Origin: Echinicola rosea
Lineage (GTDB): Bacteria > Bacteroidota > Bacteroidia > Cytophagales > Cyclobacteriaceae
Assembly: GCF_005281475.1 (NCBI RefSeq)
Contig: NZ_CP040106.1
Coordinates: 1,943,501-2,007,500 of the forward strand
Length of the DNA stretch: 64,000 nucleotides
Direction: 5' to 3'
Part shown: one piece after another, positions 55,150-64,000 of the stretch
Layout: each line of letters starts with the position of its first letter
Position numbering within the stretch: the first letter of the stretch is position 1
The notes under the pieces: generated by a model
Database searches by the model: none
What the model saw: only the letters and a program-made list of their open reading frames with translations
What the model was told of the DNA's origin: nothing
Position numbers and translations under genes: made by a program

Positions 55150-57198
55150 ATGAAAAAGAGCATTATATATTTAATCCTTTGCATGGCAATCACTACGTTG
55201 GGCCATGCGCAAGTTGATAGAAGCAGTTACCCAGCACCAGGGCCGGCACCCAAGATAGAACTAAAAGATCCTGATACCTTTACATTGGACAATGGCCTGA
55301 AGGTGTTTGTAGTAGAGAACCATAAATTGCCAAGAGTGGCTTTTTCCTTGGTGATTGACAGGGATCCGATTTTGGAGAAGGAGAAGGCTGGTATGACCGG
55401 TTTTGTAGGAGAGATGTTGATGGCAGGAACTACCAACAGGACCAAAGACCAATTGGATGAAGAAGTGGACTTTATTGGAGCGTCTTTGAGTGCAGGATCT
55501 ACTTCCTTGTATGGGGCATCACTGAAGGAGCATCAGGGCAAGATATTGGATTTGATGGCGGACGTACTGTTTCACCCGTCCTTTCCACAGGAAGAACTGG
55601 ATAAACTGAAAAAACAATCCCTCACCGGTTTGGCCGCCTCCAAGGATGAGCCGGATGCCATCTCTTCCAGATTGGTAGGTAAATTGGTCTACGGTAAAGA
55701 CCATCCATATGGAGAAATTAGGACAGAGGAATCCATTGAGGCCATAGGTCTGGAAGATATCAAAGCATACTATGAGGCCTATTTCAAGCCAAATATCGCT
55801 TATTTGGCCATTGTCGGTGATATTGACAAGGAAGAAGCAGAGAAAGTGGTGAAGGCGCACTTTGGAAGTTGGGAAAGAGGGCAGGTTCCGGAAATGAATT
55901 ATCCAGTGCCGACTCCTCCCGAGCAGAATAAGGTGGCCTTGGTGGACAGGTCTGCATCTGTCCAGTCGGTAATCGATGTTGCCTATCCGCTTGAGATGAA
56001 ATTAACCAATGATGATTATCTGGATACACGAGTGCTGAACTATATCTTAGGGGGCGGGTCATCTTCCAGGCTGTTTATGAACCTTCGTGAAGACAAAGGG
56101 TTTACCTATGGCGCCTATTCCAGCATTGGGACCGATGAATTGGTGGCCAGTTTTTCTGCAGGAGCCTCTGTGAGGACTGAAGTGACTGATTCTGCTGTTA
56201 CTGAGATAATTTATGAGATCAACCACATTGTGGATGAAGGAGTGACCGCTGATGAGTTAGAGGCAGCGAAGGCAAATCTCAGTGGTAGTTTTGGCCGGTC
56301 GCTGGAAAGTCCTTCCACCTTGGCAAGGTTTGCAATCAACATCGAGCGATATGGCCTGCCATCGGATTTCTACAAAACCTACTTGCAACGTCTTAGTGCA
56401 CTTACGGTAGGAGATATCAATGCTGCAGCGCGCAAGTATATCAAGCCAGAAAACATGTACATAACGATTGTGGGCAATGGTGCTGAGATTGAGGACAAGT
56501 TAGAGCAGTTTGGCCCTGTTAGCCTTTATGATAATTGGGGTGATCCAGCCAAAGAGATCGAAATGACTGATGCCAACATGACCGCTGAGGAAGTAGTGGG
56601 CAATTACATTAAGGCCATTGGAGGCGAAGAAGCCGTCAAGGCCATCGAAACCGCCAAAGTAAAAGTCAAAGCAGAAGTGCAGGGACAAGTGATCGAAATG
56701 ACGATGGCCTATGACGACCCGGGCATGAGGTTTAGCCAGAAGGTAGGTATGATGGGGAATACCGTTTCTAATACGGTGCTCGAAGAAGGAAAAGGCACGG
56801 TATCAGCAATGGGACAAAATAAAGAGCTCACTGATGAACAATACGAAGAGGCCAAGATGAATATGTTTATCTTTCCTGAAATCCATTTTGAGGAGTTGAT
56901 GTATTCATTGGAGCTGGATGGAGTAAAAGATATCGATGGTCAAAACGCCTATAAAGTAATAGTCTCTAATCCTACTGGTGCCAAAAGCGTGAACTATTAC
57001 AGTGTCGAAACTGGTTTGAAACTAAAGAGTGAAAATGAAAAAACAGGTGAGATCACCTATTCCGATTATCAGGAGCGTAATGGTGTGAAATATGCTATGG
57101 AGATGGTCGTTAAATCTCCTATGATCCCTGCACCTCTGAATACAAAGGTAGAATCACTCGAGTTTAATGTTGAGTTGACGGACGAAGATTTTAAATAA
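55150..57198 (+). CDS. M16-like protein lacking the zinc motif, with C-terminal domain shared with the next gene
   Basis: The ATG at 55150 gives a good signal peptide (MKKSIIYLILCMAITTLGHAQ); an earlier ATG at 55132 is possible. Residues about 40-460 form the M16 fold, but where the catalytic subunit has HxxEH this one reads FVGEMLMAGTT, so it is probably a non-catalytic partner. The last about 210 residues (NYIKAIGGEEAVKAIETAKV...) are a separate domain similar to the complete next protein. It is the second gene of the operon. Confidence 0.9.
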   Translation: MKKSIIYLILCMAITTLGHAQVDRSSYPAPGPAPKIELKDPDTFTLDNGLKVFVVENHKLPRVAFSLVIDRDPILEKEKAGMTGFVGEMLMAGTTNRTKDQLDEEVDFIGASLSAGSTSLYGASLKEHQGKILDLMADVLFHPSFPQEELDKLKKQSLTGLAASKDEPDAISSRLVGKLVYGKDHPYGEIRTEESIEAIGLEDIKAYYEAYFKPNIAYLAIVGDIDKEEAEKVVKAHFGSWERGQVPEMNYPVPTPPEQNKVALVDRSASVQSVIDVAYPLEMKLTNDDYLDTRVLNYILGGGSSSRLFMNLREDKGFTYGAYSSIGTDELVASFSAGASVRTEVTDSAVTEIIYEINHIVDEGVTADELEAAKANLSGSFGRSLESPSTLARFAINIERYGLPSDFYKTYLQRLSALTVGDINAAARKYIKPENMYITIVGNGAEIEDKLEQFGPVSLYDNWGDPAKEIEMTDANMTAEEVVGNYIKAIGGEEAVKAIETAKVKVKAEVQGQVIEMTMAYDDPGMRFSQKVGMMGNTVSNTVLEEGKGTVSAMGQNKELTDEQYEEAKMNMFIFPEIHFEELMYSLELDGVKDIDGQNAYKVIVSNPTGAKSVNYYSVETGLKLKSENEKTGEITYSDYQERNGVKYAMEMVVKSPMIPAPLNTKVESLEFNVELTDEDFK

Positions 57199-57206
57199 AA
57201 ACAACT

Positions 57207-57935
57207 ATGAAAAAGGCAATGATTGCATTGGTGGCATCACTGATGATGAATGGAGTGGATGTCCAGGCCAATGAAGCCGTGGAGAAAAAGAATCTGATCG
57301 TAACCCAAGAGGTGACCGTAAAGCAGGTTGTGGATAAATACATCGAAGCTGCCGGAGGTATTGATAAGGTAAAGGCGATCAATAACATGGAAATGAACAT
57401 GGAAACCGAAATCCAAGGAATGACCCTTGTGATCAAAGCCGTGACTGACCAAGAAAACCATCGCTTGCTGAACCTTACTAAAATGAACGGCAACCAAGTG
57501 GCCAAGACTGTTATTAAGGATAACAAAGGAAAAGTGGTGAGTATGGGGCAAGAGCAGGATTTGACAGAAGATCAGTTAAACTCCATGAAAAGCCAGACCT
57601 TTGTGTTTCCTGAGTTGTTTTATGAGGAACTGGGGTATGAAGTATCTTATGGAGGAACGGAAGAGGTAGCGGGTGAATCAGCCCATAAGCTATTGCTTAA
57701 AGACGCCAGTGGCGTGGAAACCTCTGAGTTTTATAGTGTGGAATCCGGGCTAAAGTTGAAGACAGAATCAGAAGCAGCCGGCACGGTAAGTTATAAGGAC
57801 TATATGGAGGTAGATGGAATTATGGTGCCATCCAAAATGGTGATCGCAAATTCGATGATGCCAGCACCCATGGAAGCCAAGATTACTTCTGTGGTATTTA
57901 ACCAAGAGTTGGACAGCACGATTTTTGAGTTCTAA
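57207..57935 (+). CDS. Exported protein similar to the C-terminal domain of the preceding M16-like protein
   Basis: The 242-residue protein has a signal peptide (MKKAMIALVASLMMNGVDVQA) and a domain that aligns with the tail of the previous gene: VVDKYIEAAGGIDKVKAI versus VVGNYIKAIGGEEAVKAIET, TFVFPELFYEEL versus MFIFPEIHFEEL, and FYSVESGLKLKTESE versus YYSVETGLKLKSENE. The pattern suggests a LolA-like or lipoprotein-sorting beta fold. It starts 8 bp after the M16-like gene and probably works with the pair. Its role is unknown. Confidence 0.85.
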   Translation: MKKAMIALVASLMMNGVDVQANEAVEKKNLIVTQEVTVKQVVDKYIEAAGGIDKVKAINNMEMNMETEIQGMTLVIKAVTDQENHRLLNLTKMNGNQVAKTVIKDNKGKVVSMGQEQDLTEDQLNSMKSQTFVFPELFYEELGYEVSYGGTEEVAGESAHKLLLKDASGVETSEFYSVESGLKLKTESEAAGTVSYKDYMEVDGIMVPSKMVIANSMMPAPMEAKITSVVFNQELDSTIFEF

Positions 57936-57966
57936 TAGGATTAGGATACCTAAAAGTGCAAAAACT

Positions 57967-58002
57967 AAAAGGATGCACCTGTTATCGGGGGCATCCTTTT
58001 TT
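57967..58002. terminator. Bidirectional intrinsic terminator
   Basis: A perfect 10-bp stem (57967-57976 with 57991-58000) with A residues on the left and a T run on the right lies between the convergent M16 operon and the DoxX gene. Confidence 0.87.
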
Positions 58003-58013
58003 GATAATATGGG

Positions 58014-58457
58014 TTACCAGTTTGGATGGTTTTTCATCCAGTGGTCAAGGGAGAATCTACCTGATCCATAAATCAAAAATACCACGAGTAGAATCAATAC
58101 AATTAAGGATAATTCAAACTCTAAATTGTTGGATACAGAAAGGAATCCTTGGTTGATATTGATAAAGAATACTGCGCCCAGCATAATCGGAATTTGGAAA
58201 ATAATCGCAAAGCGCGTCAGCAAGCCTAAAGCAATCATAAACCCTCCCACTAAATGTGCAAAAGCTACATAATGAGCCAATGCCAAGTTAAAGAACTGGA
58301 GGTCACTATTGCTCATCATTTCCATCAAGGCACCTGTATTGGCAATAAATATGACGCCTTTGTACAAGATAAATAGCCCCAGTGCCATTCTAATGAAATC
58401 TATCCACTTAGGATGGTGGGTGTCTGCCCATAATTCGATTTTTGAAATAGTTTCCAT
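58014..58457 (-). CDS. DoxX family membrane protein
   Basis: The 147-residue protein has four transmembrane helices and the DoxX pattern (FIRMALGLFILYKGVIFI, HYVAFAHLVGGFMIALGLLTR, and the closing WMKNHPNW). The family includes thiosulfate:quinone oxidoreductase subunits and many uncharacterised membrane proteins. It is a single gene convergent with the M16 operon; the substrate is unknown. Confidence 0.87.
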   Translation of the reverse strand: METISKIELWADTHHPKWIDFIRMALGLFILYKGVIFIANTGALMEMMSNSDLQFFNLALAHYVAFAHLVGGFMIALGLLTRFAIIFQIPIMLGAVFFININQGFLSVSNNLEFELSLIVLILLVVFLIYGSGRFSLDHWMKNHPNW

Positions 58458-58546
58458 GTCATTTTGGGTTTTGTTTTATAGTAATATACAAATAAAATAG
58501 GTAATTTACTTGATTTTTCAGGTTTAAATGACTGGTGTAGAGTGGG

Positions 58547-60214
58547 TTATTCCATCCAGTTTTTACGTTTGGGGTTAGGTATTCCTGCAATCAGAAGATA
58601 TTCATGGTAGTAATTGGTCGTGGATGGGGGTAATTGGCGATGTAGCGATCTGCCAAAGCGGTGAATTTGAAGTTGAAGCGCTTCATTTTCCAGTGACATT
58701 GTTTGGGAAAATTTTTGTCCATTGATGGAGATTACTTTGTCTCCCTGAATCAGAAGCTGGTAAGCAGGACTTTTGGGATGGATTTTTAAAACTGTGCCAT
58801 CAGAAAAGGTCTGTACTCCCCAATTGGCGGCAAGGAGCTGGGGGTGAGGCATCTTTTTGACACTGATATTGATCGTTTCCAATTGCTTACAGAGAAGAGG
58901 GAAAATATCCTCAGTCCCTTTGACGTACTTTTCGAAGAAGGCTGTAACGTTAAAATCACTTCCGGAGAGTTCAGTAACGATCTGGATAAAATCCTGCATG
59001 GTGTATCCTTTGTTGGGTTTGCCAAACCTATGCCACATTATTTTCATGACTTCGTGCAAACTGCTTCCTTGGTCCAATAATAGCAGATCCAGCAAGGTGG
59101 AGATCAGGGAGCCTCGATTATAGATTCTGACTTTCTTCTCTGGAATTCCGGCCTTGTAGCCATCCAGCCATAGATCCCAGCTGGAGGCACTGATAGATTG
59201 GTTTTGCCAGCCAAAGGATCCAAATTCACGGTTAAACTGATTTTGCATATTGGCCAGGAAAGTCTCTAAGTCAAAATATCCTGATTTTAGCAAAAAAATG
59301 TCTCCCATATATGTGGTCACTCCTTCCGCAACAATACCCGTGTCGAAATACACCTCTTTGGAAAAATCGTAAGGCAACAAGGCTATTGGCCGAATGCGGC
59401 AGACATTCCAAAAGTGATATAGTTCATGGCAACTTACGCCAAAAAATTCGTCCATTTCGTTTTTTTCCTCCAAAGAGCTGGCTGGGCCAAAGGTAATCAC
59501 TGTTGAAAACTGGTGCTCTACCCCGTGATAATGCCGGTAAGGAAGGAGCTGAAACAGAAAGTGGTAATCTGAGGCTGGGAATTCACCAAAAGTAGCGATC
59601 TGCTTTTGAGTAAATGCTTCAAATTGATTGATGAGTTGAGGAATGTCGAAATGAATTTCACCTTGAAACCACAGGTGAAAATTGCTGCCTTCTACCTGGT
59701 AGCTGTAGTGTGTCAGGCTTGGAGAAGCGATGAATGGACTATCTACTAGGTGTTGGTAATTAGCGGCTTCGTAAAGATTATCCCCTATTTTTGGCAGTGC
59801 AGTGGCCACCTCAAAATCTTCTGGAAGTATGAGCTGTACATGTATAGGTTCTTCCTCTCGATTCCTTACCTCAAAACAACAATTGATAAAATTGAGATAG
59901 AGCTGTTCGTCATCAGACCAGCTCCCTCCAGCATCCATTTGGGAAGCGTGGAATTCATAGGAGATGGAGTAGCGACCTGCTTGGTTGGACCTAAAGGTCC
60001 ATAAATCTTTGGTGCACTTTTGCCACTGAATGTGGCCAGTGTGATGCTTTACCGAAAAATCCTTGATTTTTTGAGCGTAATTCGAGATTTCATACCGTCC
60101 TGGCCTCCATGAGGGGAGTTGTAGGAAGTAATTGGTATCACTTTCACACAGAAAGGAAAGTTCGATTTGTACAAATTGATTGGCGGGATTATTTCGATAT
60201 ATCAGGTATTCCAT
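58547..60214 (-). CDS. M61 family glycyl aminopeptidase-like metallopeptidase with PDZ domain
   Basis: The 555-residue protein has no obvious signal peptide. An N-terminal beta-sandwich (about 1-190) precedes the peptidase domain with the zinc site VSCHELYHFWNVCRI (HExxH) and the third ligand in AEGVTTYMGD. A PDZ domain follows near 450-520 (KIHPKSPAYQLLIQGDKVISINGQ). M61 enzymes release N-terminal glycine or alanine from peptides. The gene is divergent from rpmH, sharing a promoter region. Confidence 0.9.
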   Translation of the reverse strand: MEYLIYRNNPANQFVQIELSFLCESDTNYFLQLPSWRPGRYEISNYAQKIKDFSVKHHTGHIQWQKCTKDLWTFRSNQAGRYSISYEFHASQMDAGGSWSDDEQLYLNFINCCFEVRNREEEPIHVQLILPEDFEVATALPKIGDNLYEAANYQHLVDSPFIASPSLTHYSYQVEGSNFHLWFQGEIHFDIPQLINQFEAFTQKQIATFGEFPASDYHFLFQLLPYRHYHGVEHQFSTVITFGPASSLEEKNEMDEFFGVSCHELYHFWNVCRIRPIALLPYDFSKEVYFDTGIVAEGVTTYMGDIFLLKSGYFDLETFLANMQNQFNREFGSFGWQNQSISASSWDLWLDGYKAGIPEKKVRIYNRGSLISTLLDLLLLDQGSSLHEVMKIMWHRFGKPNKGYTMQDFIQIVTELSGSDFNVTAFFEKYVKGTEDIFPLLCKQLETINISVKKMPHPQLLAANWGVQTFSDGTVLKIHPKSPAYQLLIQGDKVISINGQKFSQTMSLENEALQLQIHRFGRSLHRQLPPSTTNYYHEYLLIAGIPNPKRKNWME

Positions 60215-60237
60215 TTACATTTGTGCTTTGCATTAAA

Positions 60238-60245
60238 CAAAAGTA
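60238..60245 (-). promoter_or_regulatory. Candidate -7 element of the M61 gene
   Basis: CAAAAGTA on the plus strand reads TACTTTTG on the minus strand, matching TANNTTTG, 24 bp before the M61 ATG. A clear TTTG at -33 is missing, so this is tentative. Confidence 0.45.
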
Positions 60246-60254
60246 AGCCACTGA

Positions 60255-60285
60255 TTTGTAAATAAAAAAAACGTGGCTATCTTTG
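60255..60285 (+). promoter_or_regulatory. Promoter of rpmH-rnpA
   Basis: TTTG (60255-60258), exactly 19 bp, then TATCTTTG (60278-60285): the full Bacteroidetes consensus. It implies a leader of about 135 nt before rpmH. Confidence 0.8.
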
Positions 60286-60426
60286 CAGTCCTTTTCAGGG
60301 TAAACTGGAAACAGGGACACAAAAAAGCGGAAAAAATTAAAAACATAAATCGGTAAAAGAAGCAGGTGGTGATTAGGTGTTCAGTCCCATTTAACTTTCT
60401 GTAGCTGATATAAAATTAAAACGATC

Positions 60427-60585
60427 ATGAAAAGAACATTTCAACCTTCTCGCAGAAAAAGAAGAAATAAGCACGGTTTTAGGGAAAGAATGGCGTCACC
60501 TAACGGCAGAAGGGTGATCAAAGCAAGAAGATCAAAAGGAAGGCATAAACTGTCCGTATCTTCTGAGAAGACACTTAAGAAGTAA
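60427..60585 (+). CDS. rpmH: 50S ribosomal protein L34
   Basis: A 52-residue protein that begins [20 protein letters not shown] and continues with [23 protein letters not shown], the L34 core. It is very basic and sits directly before rnpA, the near-universal pairing. The start is the ATG at 60427 and the stop TAA at 60583-60585. Confidence 0.97.
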   Translation: MKRTFQPSRRKRRNKHGFRERMASPNGRRVIKARRSKGRHKLSVSSEKTLKK

Positions 60586-60613
60586 TTTGTTCGTTCCTTG
60601 ACGCCTTATCACT

Positions 60614-61012
60614 ATGGACTATAGGCTGCCAAAGAAGGAAAGATTACATTCTAAAAAGTTAATAAAGGAACTTTTTGATAAAGGTTCCTCTTTTTTTTTA
60701 TACCCCTTTAAGGTCATTTACCTGCCTCTGGATGGGGATGCAGAAACCAATCAGGTACTTTTTTCTGTTTCCAAAAGGAAGATCCGAAAAGCTGTGCATA
60801 GGAATTACCTTAAGCGGAGGATTAAGGAGGCCTATCGGCTCAATAAATCCATCCTTATAAATGGTAAAAACAACAAAAAATTAATAGCTTTCGTATATGT
60901 AGCGCCCGGACTGGAAGAATTTCACAAGATTCAGTCAAAGGTTCAGAAAGTATTAAACCGACTTGCAGATAGGCAAGAAGCAAACCGTAATGATGATGAA
61001 GAAAAGAAGTAG
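60614..61012 (+). CDS. rnpA: Ribonuclease P protein component
   Basis: The 132-residue protein has the RnpA start (YRLPKKERLHSKKLIKELFDKG), the FSVSKRKIRKAVHRNYLKRRIKEAYR RNR box and a basic C-terminal tail. It binds the catalytic RNA of RNase P for tRNA 5' maturation. Its end overlaps the S41 protease gene by about 20 nt in another frame. Confidence 0.96.
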   Translation: MDYRLPKKERLHSKKLIKELFDKGSSFFLYPFKVIYLPLDGDAETNQVLFSVSKRKIRKAVHRNYLKRRIKEAYRLNKSILINGKNNKKLIAFVYVAPGLEEFHKIQSKVQKVLNRLADRQEANRNDDEEKK

Positions 61013-62660
61013 CATAATCGCCATTTTTTTGGTGCTGGTTGTTGGTGGAGGAGTATTGGTTTCCTTTAAGGGGAAAAATGACAAACTTTTTTTGATTGCC
61101 AAGAACCTTGACATCTTCGCGTCCCTGATTAGGGAACTGGATTCTTACTATGTGGATGAAATCAAGCCGGAAGAGTTGGTGACCGTTGGGATCAATGCGA
61201 TGCTTGAAGAATTGGATCCATACACGACCTATATACCTGAGGAGGAATCCGAGGATTTTAGAACCATGACCACTGGAGAGTACGGCGGAGTGGGTGCTAT
61301 GATCGGTAATAGGCTCGGGAAAAACATGATTTTAATGCCTTACAAAGATTTTCCAGCTGAAGCTTCAGGGCTTAGGATAGGTGATGAGCTCCTTAAGGTG
61401 GACTCGGTGAATGTCGTGGACTTGTTGACCTCTGATATTTCCGAGATGCTAAAGGGGCCGGCCAATACTCCTGTGGAAGTGGTCGTGAAGAGAGGGAAAG
61501 ACACCCTGTCCTTTGATATTACCCGTAAGAAAATCGTCATCGATAACGTCCCTTATTATGGAATGGTAAATGATAACATTGGTTATATCAAACTGACCGA
61601 TTTTACTACCAATGCAGGGGATGATGTGAGGAAGGCACTGGTGGATCTAAAGGGGCAAGGGGCTGATCGGTTGATTTTGGATCTTAGGGATAATCCTGGT
61701 GGTATTCTGAAGGAAGCCGTGGATATTGTAAGCCTGTTTATTCCTAAAGGCAAAGAGGTGGTGAGTACTATCGGAAAGCTCGATAATGTCAATGCAGAAT
61801 ATAAAACCAACCGTTCGCCGGTAGATAAGAAAATCCCGTTGGCAATTTTGGTCAATGAGCGTTCCGCGTCTGCGTCGGAGATTGTTTCCGGAGCGTTGCA
61901 GGACTATGACCGGGCGGTGTTGGTAGGCAGGAAGACATTCGGAAAGGGGCTGGTACAAAGCACCATCCCGCTATCCTATAATGCACAGGTAAAGGTGACT
62001 ACTGCAAAGTATTACATTCCCAGTGGTCGGTGCATACAAGAAATAGATTACAGCAAGCGAGGAGAAGATGGTAGGGCGGTGTCCGTGGCCGATTCACTGC
62101 GGCACGAATTCAAGACGAAGAATGGCCGTACCGTTTGGGATGGCGAAGGGATCATGCCTGACGAGGAAGTGGATGCCAGGACATATGCACCCATTACCTA
62201 TAGCTTGGTGGCCAGAAGTCTTGTTTTTGAGTTTGTTAATGAGTTTTATTACGAGCATGATAGTATTGCTTCCCCGCGTGCTTTTGAAGTGGATGATGCC
62301 GTTTATAAGGAATTCGTCAGTTGGTTAGAGGGTAAGGAGTATGATTATGTGACTCGGGTAGAGAAAACCATCGAAGATCTGGAGAAATATGCCAAAGAGG
62401 AGAAGTATTTTGAAGAAATACAGAGCGAGATTGACTCTTTGAAGAAAAGCGTAAGCCATAATAAGGAGCAAGATTTGGTGACTTTTGAAGGAGAGATAAA
62501 AGAAGCGCTAAAAGACGAAATAGTGTCCAGGTATTATTATGAAGGAGGCGTGGTAGAGGCTGGGCTTGACCAAGATATGGAGATCGCCAAGGCGGTAGAT
62601 ATCCTGTCCGATGAGGAAGAGTACCTGCAGATGCTTCAGCCTGCAATGGCGAAAAAGTAA
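60990..62660 (+). CDS. S41 family carboxy-terminal processing protease
   Basis: The ATG at 60990 gives about 556 residues; a longer TTG-started frame from 60963 is less likely. After an N-terminal membrane anchor (SSIIAIFLVLVVGGGVLVSF) come a PDZ domain (GLRIGDELLKVDSVNVVDLL) and the S41 domain with RLILDLRDNPGGILKEAVDIV and the catalytic Ser/Lys region NERSASASEIVSGALQDYDRAVLVGRKTFGKGLVQ. A helical C-terminal extension follows. CTP proteases trim C termini of envelope proteins. The rnpA-S41 order is common in this group. Confidence 0.94.
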   Translation: MMMKKRSSIIAIFLVLVVGGGVLVSFKGKNDKLFLIAKNLDIFASLIRELDSYYVDEIKPEELVTVGINAMLEELDPYTTYIPEEESEDFRTMTTGEYGGVGAMIGNRLGKNMILMPYKDFPAEASGLRIGDELLKVDSVNVVDLLTSDISEMLKGPANTPVEVVVKRGKDTLSFDITRKKIVIDNVPYYGMVNDNIGYIKLTDFTTNAGDDVRKALVDLKGQGADRLILDLRDNPGGILKEAVDIVSLFIPKGKEVVSTIGKLDNVNAEYKTNRSPVDKKIPLAILVNERSASASEIVSGALQDYDRAVLVGRKTFGKGLVQSTIPLSYNAQVKVTTAKYYIPSGRCIQEIDYSKRGEDGRAVSVADSLRHEFKTKNGRTVWDGEGIMPDEEVDARTYAPITYSLVARSLVFEFVNEFYYEHDSIASPRAFEVDDAVYKEFVSWLEGKEYDYVTRVEKTIEDLEKYAKEEKYFEEIQSEIDSLKKSVSHNKEQDLVTFEGEIKEALKDEIVSRYYYEGGVVEAGLDQDMEIAKAVDILSDEEEYLQMLQPAMAKK

Positions 62661-62774
62661 TTATAAGCTCCTCTCATGATCATTTATGGTTTTGGGTGGA
62701 GTTTTTGAGTTTTAACCTTTGCCATAGGGCTTAGTTGGGAGTGAGGAATTTTTACTTTCACAAATGATGCTGCA

Positions 62775-63464
62775 ATGAATTTGATTTTATCAATAGAGAC
62801 CGCTGTTTCGGTATGTTCGGTGGCGCTGCATGGGGAAAAAGGTTTGATTGGCTTATTGGAGCTCCATCAGGAAAATGTACATGCACAAAAGTTAATGCCA
62901 GCGATCAAAAGTCTCTTGGACCAAGCTGGTTTGGAAAGTGGAGATTTGGCTGCAGTGGCCGTTTCCGAGGGGCCAGGATCATATACGGGGCTGAGGATTG
63001 GTGTTTCTACAGCAAAGGGAATTGCCTATGCCCATCAGCTGCCGCTAATTGCTGTCGGAACCTTGGACGCCTTGGCGTCTCAGGTGCTGCCTATGGTAGA
63101 TCATGGAGCATTTGTAATTCCTATGATTGATGCTAGGAGGATGGAGGTGTATAGTAAGGTTTTTGACCATGAAATGGAAGAGAAAGGTGGGCTTAAGCCT
63201 GTCATAATCGAGGAAGGTTCCTATGGTGAGTATCTAGAAAAAGGTAAAGTGTATTTTTGTGGTGACGGCTCGACAAAAGTGCGTGGGCTAATTGATCATC
63301 CTAATGCCCGTTTTCTTAGTTTGTCAAATTCTGCAGCAAGCGTAGGCAATTTGGCCATGAAGAAGTATGCCCAGAAAGATTTTGTAGATATTGCCTACTT
63401 CGAGCCGAACTACTTGAAGGAATTTAGGGTTCTAAAATCAAAGAAAAATCCATTAGCATTATGA
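62775..63464 (+). CDS. tsaB: tRNA threonylcarbamoyladenosine biosynthesis protein TsaB
   Basis: The 229-residue protein has the ASKHA start ILSIETAVSVCSVAL, the VSEGPGSYTGLRIGVSTAKGIAYA block and MIDARRMEVYS. TsaB pairs with TsaD in t6A modification of ANN-decoding tRNAs. Its stop overlaps the DUF2480 start as ATGA. Confidence 0.95.
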   Translation: MNLILSIETAVSVCSVALHGEKGLIGLLELHQENVHAQKLMPAIKSLLDQAGLESGDLAAVAVSEGPGSYTGLRIGVSTAKGIAYAHQLPLIAVGTLDALASQVLPMVDHGAFVIPMIDARRMEVYSKVFDHEMEEKGGLKPVIIEEGSYGEYLEKGKVYFCGDGSTKVRGLIDHPNARFLSLSNSAASVGNLAMKKYAQKDFVDIAYFEPNYLKEFRVLKSKKNPLAL

Positions 63465-63970
63465 GTGAAATAATAAACAGAGTAGCAAACAGTCCTATCG
63501 TAACCATAGACTTGGAAGAGTATTATGGCCGTGGAATTGATCGTGTATTATTTGATTTGAAGGAGTTTTTATTTCAAGAGCTGGTACTAAAGGAAAAGGA
63601 TTTCAGAAAGTCGTTAAAAGAACTTGATTGGGAGCAGTACCGGGGAAAGTATGTGGCAGTGGATTGTACCGCAGATGCCATTGTTCCCACATGGGCTTTT
63701 ATGTTAGCGATGACTTATCTTGAAGGAGTGGCTAAGGATGTAGCGGTAGGCTCAGTAGAAGACCTGGACCGATATATATTTCAAAAGGCACTTATGGCAA
63801 TTGATCCGGTCGAGTATGAAGGCAGGCCAGTGGTAGTAAAAGGATGTAGTAAATATCCCGTGCCGATATTTGCCTATGGGGAAGTAGTGCGCCTACTAAA
63901 AGGAAAAGCAAAGTCAATTATGTACGGAGAGCCCTGTAGTACCGTGCCTGTTTATAAGCGGCCAAAATAA
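63461..63970 (+). CDS. DUF2480 family protein
   Basis: The 169-residue protein matches the DUF2480 pattern that is restricted to Bacteroidetes: IVTIDLEEYY, VLFDLKEFLFQELVLKEKDFRKSL, YVAVDCTADAIVPTWAFMLAMTYL and VKGCSKYPVPIFAYGEVV. The function is unknown. It overlaps tsaB, so the two are translationally coupled. The last 30 bp of the window carry no further gene. Confidence 0.9.
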   Translation: MSEIINRVANSPIVTIDLEEYYGRGIDRVLFDLKEFLFQELVLKEKDFRKSLKELDWEQYRGKYVAVDCTADAIVPTWAFMLAMTYLEGVAKDVAVGSVEDLDRYIFQKALMAIDPVEYEGRPVVVKGCSKYPVPIFAYGEVVRLLKGKAKSIMYGEPCSTVPVYKRPK

Positions 63971-64000
63971 TTGCTGAAATATTTGGCTCAATAATAGAGA

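Overview
The window looks like a chromosomal segment of a member of the Bacteroidota, most likely order Cytophagales and close to the Cyclobacteriaceae (Echinicola/Algoriphagus/Cyclobacterium type). The reasons are the gene families present: a long NusB, an alternative GlmU-like protein, DUF2480, DUF1573 lipoproteins, a GroES-like cochaperone next to dnaK, fused E1 alpha/beta, and atpDC apart from the other ATP synthase genes. Promoters fit the Bacteroidetes pattern TTTG-N19-TANNTTTG, and most genes lack a Shine-Dalgarno sequence. The genus is an inference; no rRNA or tRNA gene is present to fix it.

Layout. 1-8 kb: start of an ECF sigma factor, a trans-sulfuration PLP enzyme, then a minus-strand block (comM, a small membrane protein, an MsbA-like ABC exporter, an outer-membrane barrel protein). 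8-14.6 kb: rpmE, then a tightly packed operon (GlmU-like, holB, RimK-associated protease-like protein, rimK, hemC, cyclophilin lipoprotein, sugar-nucleotide reductase) joined by ATGA/TAATG overlaps. 14.9-21 kb: Na+/alanine symporter, small barrel, HMA-AraC regulator, fused alpha-ketoacid dehydrogenase E1, MOSC protein. 21.6-27.3 kb: dnaK, GroES-like, ABC exporter, leucine dehydrogenase. 27.4-31.4 kb: nusB, YtxH, DUF1573, yajC, YbbR, coaE operon. 31.4-34.5 kb: NlpC/P60 lipoprotein and atpDC. 34.7-36.1 kb: an IS110-family element. 36.1-41.2 kb: glycerol operon glpD-glpK-glpF plus a propeller lipoprotein. 41.5-46 kb: barrel protein and class Ia ribonucleotide reductase nrdBA with an unusual 3' element. 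47.1-47.8 kb: rplU-rpmA. 48.0-51.7 kb: an export locus of HlyD protein, C39-peptidase ABC transporter and a small HTH protein. 51.7-53.8 kb: about 2.1 kb without a convincing gene but rich in inverted repeats and terminators. 53.8-57.9 kb: two M16 peptidase-family genes and a related small protein. 58-60.2 kb: DoxX and an M61 peptidase. 60.4-64 kb: rpmH, rnpA, S41 protease, tsaB, DUF2480.

Most of the window is housekeeping. The part that best fits an undescribed system is 48.0-53.4 kb. There the HTH protein directly after the C39 exporter carries a double-glycine leader-like motif and a 20-residue Pro/Trp-rich tail. Downstream lie two related short segments, each ending in an intrinsic terminator. 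Other notable signals are a 176-bp nested inverted-repeat element right after nrdA, twin palindromic sites upstream of nrdB, an Lrp-like palindrome in the leucine dehydrogenase promoter, and an intrinsic terminator between atpD and atpC.
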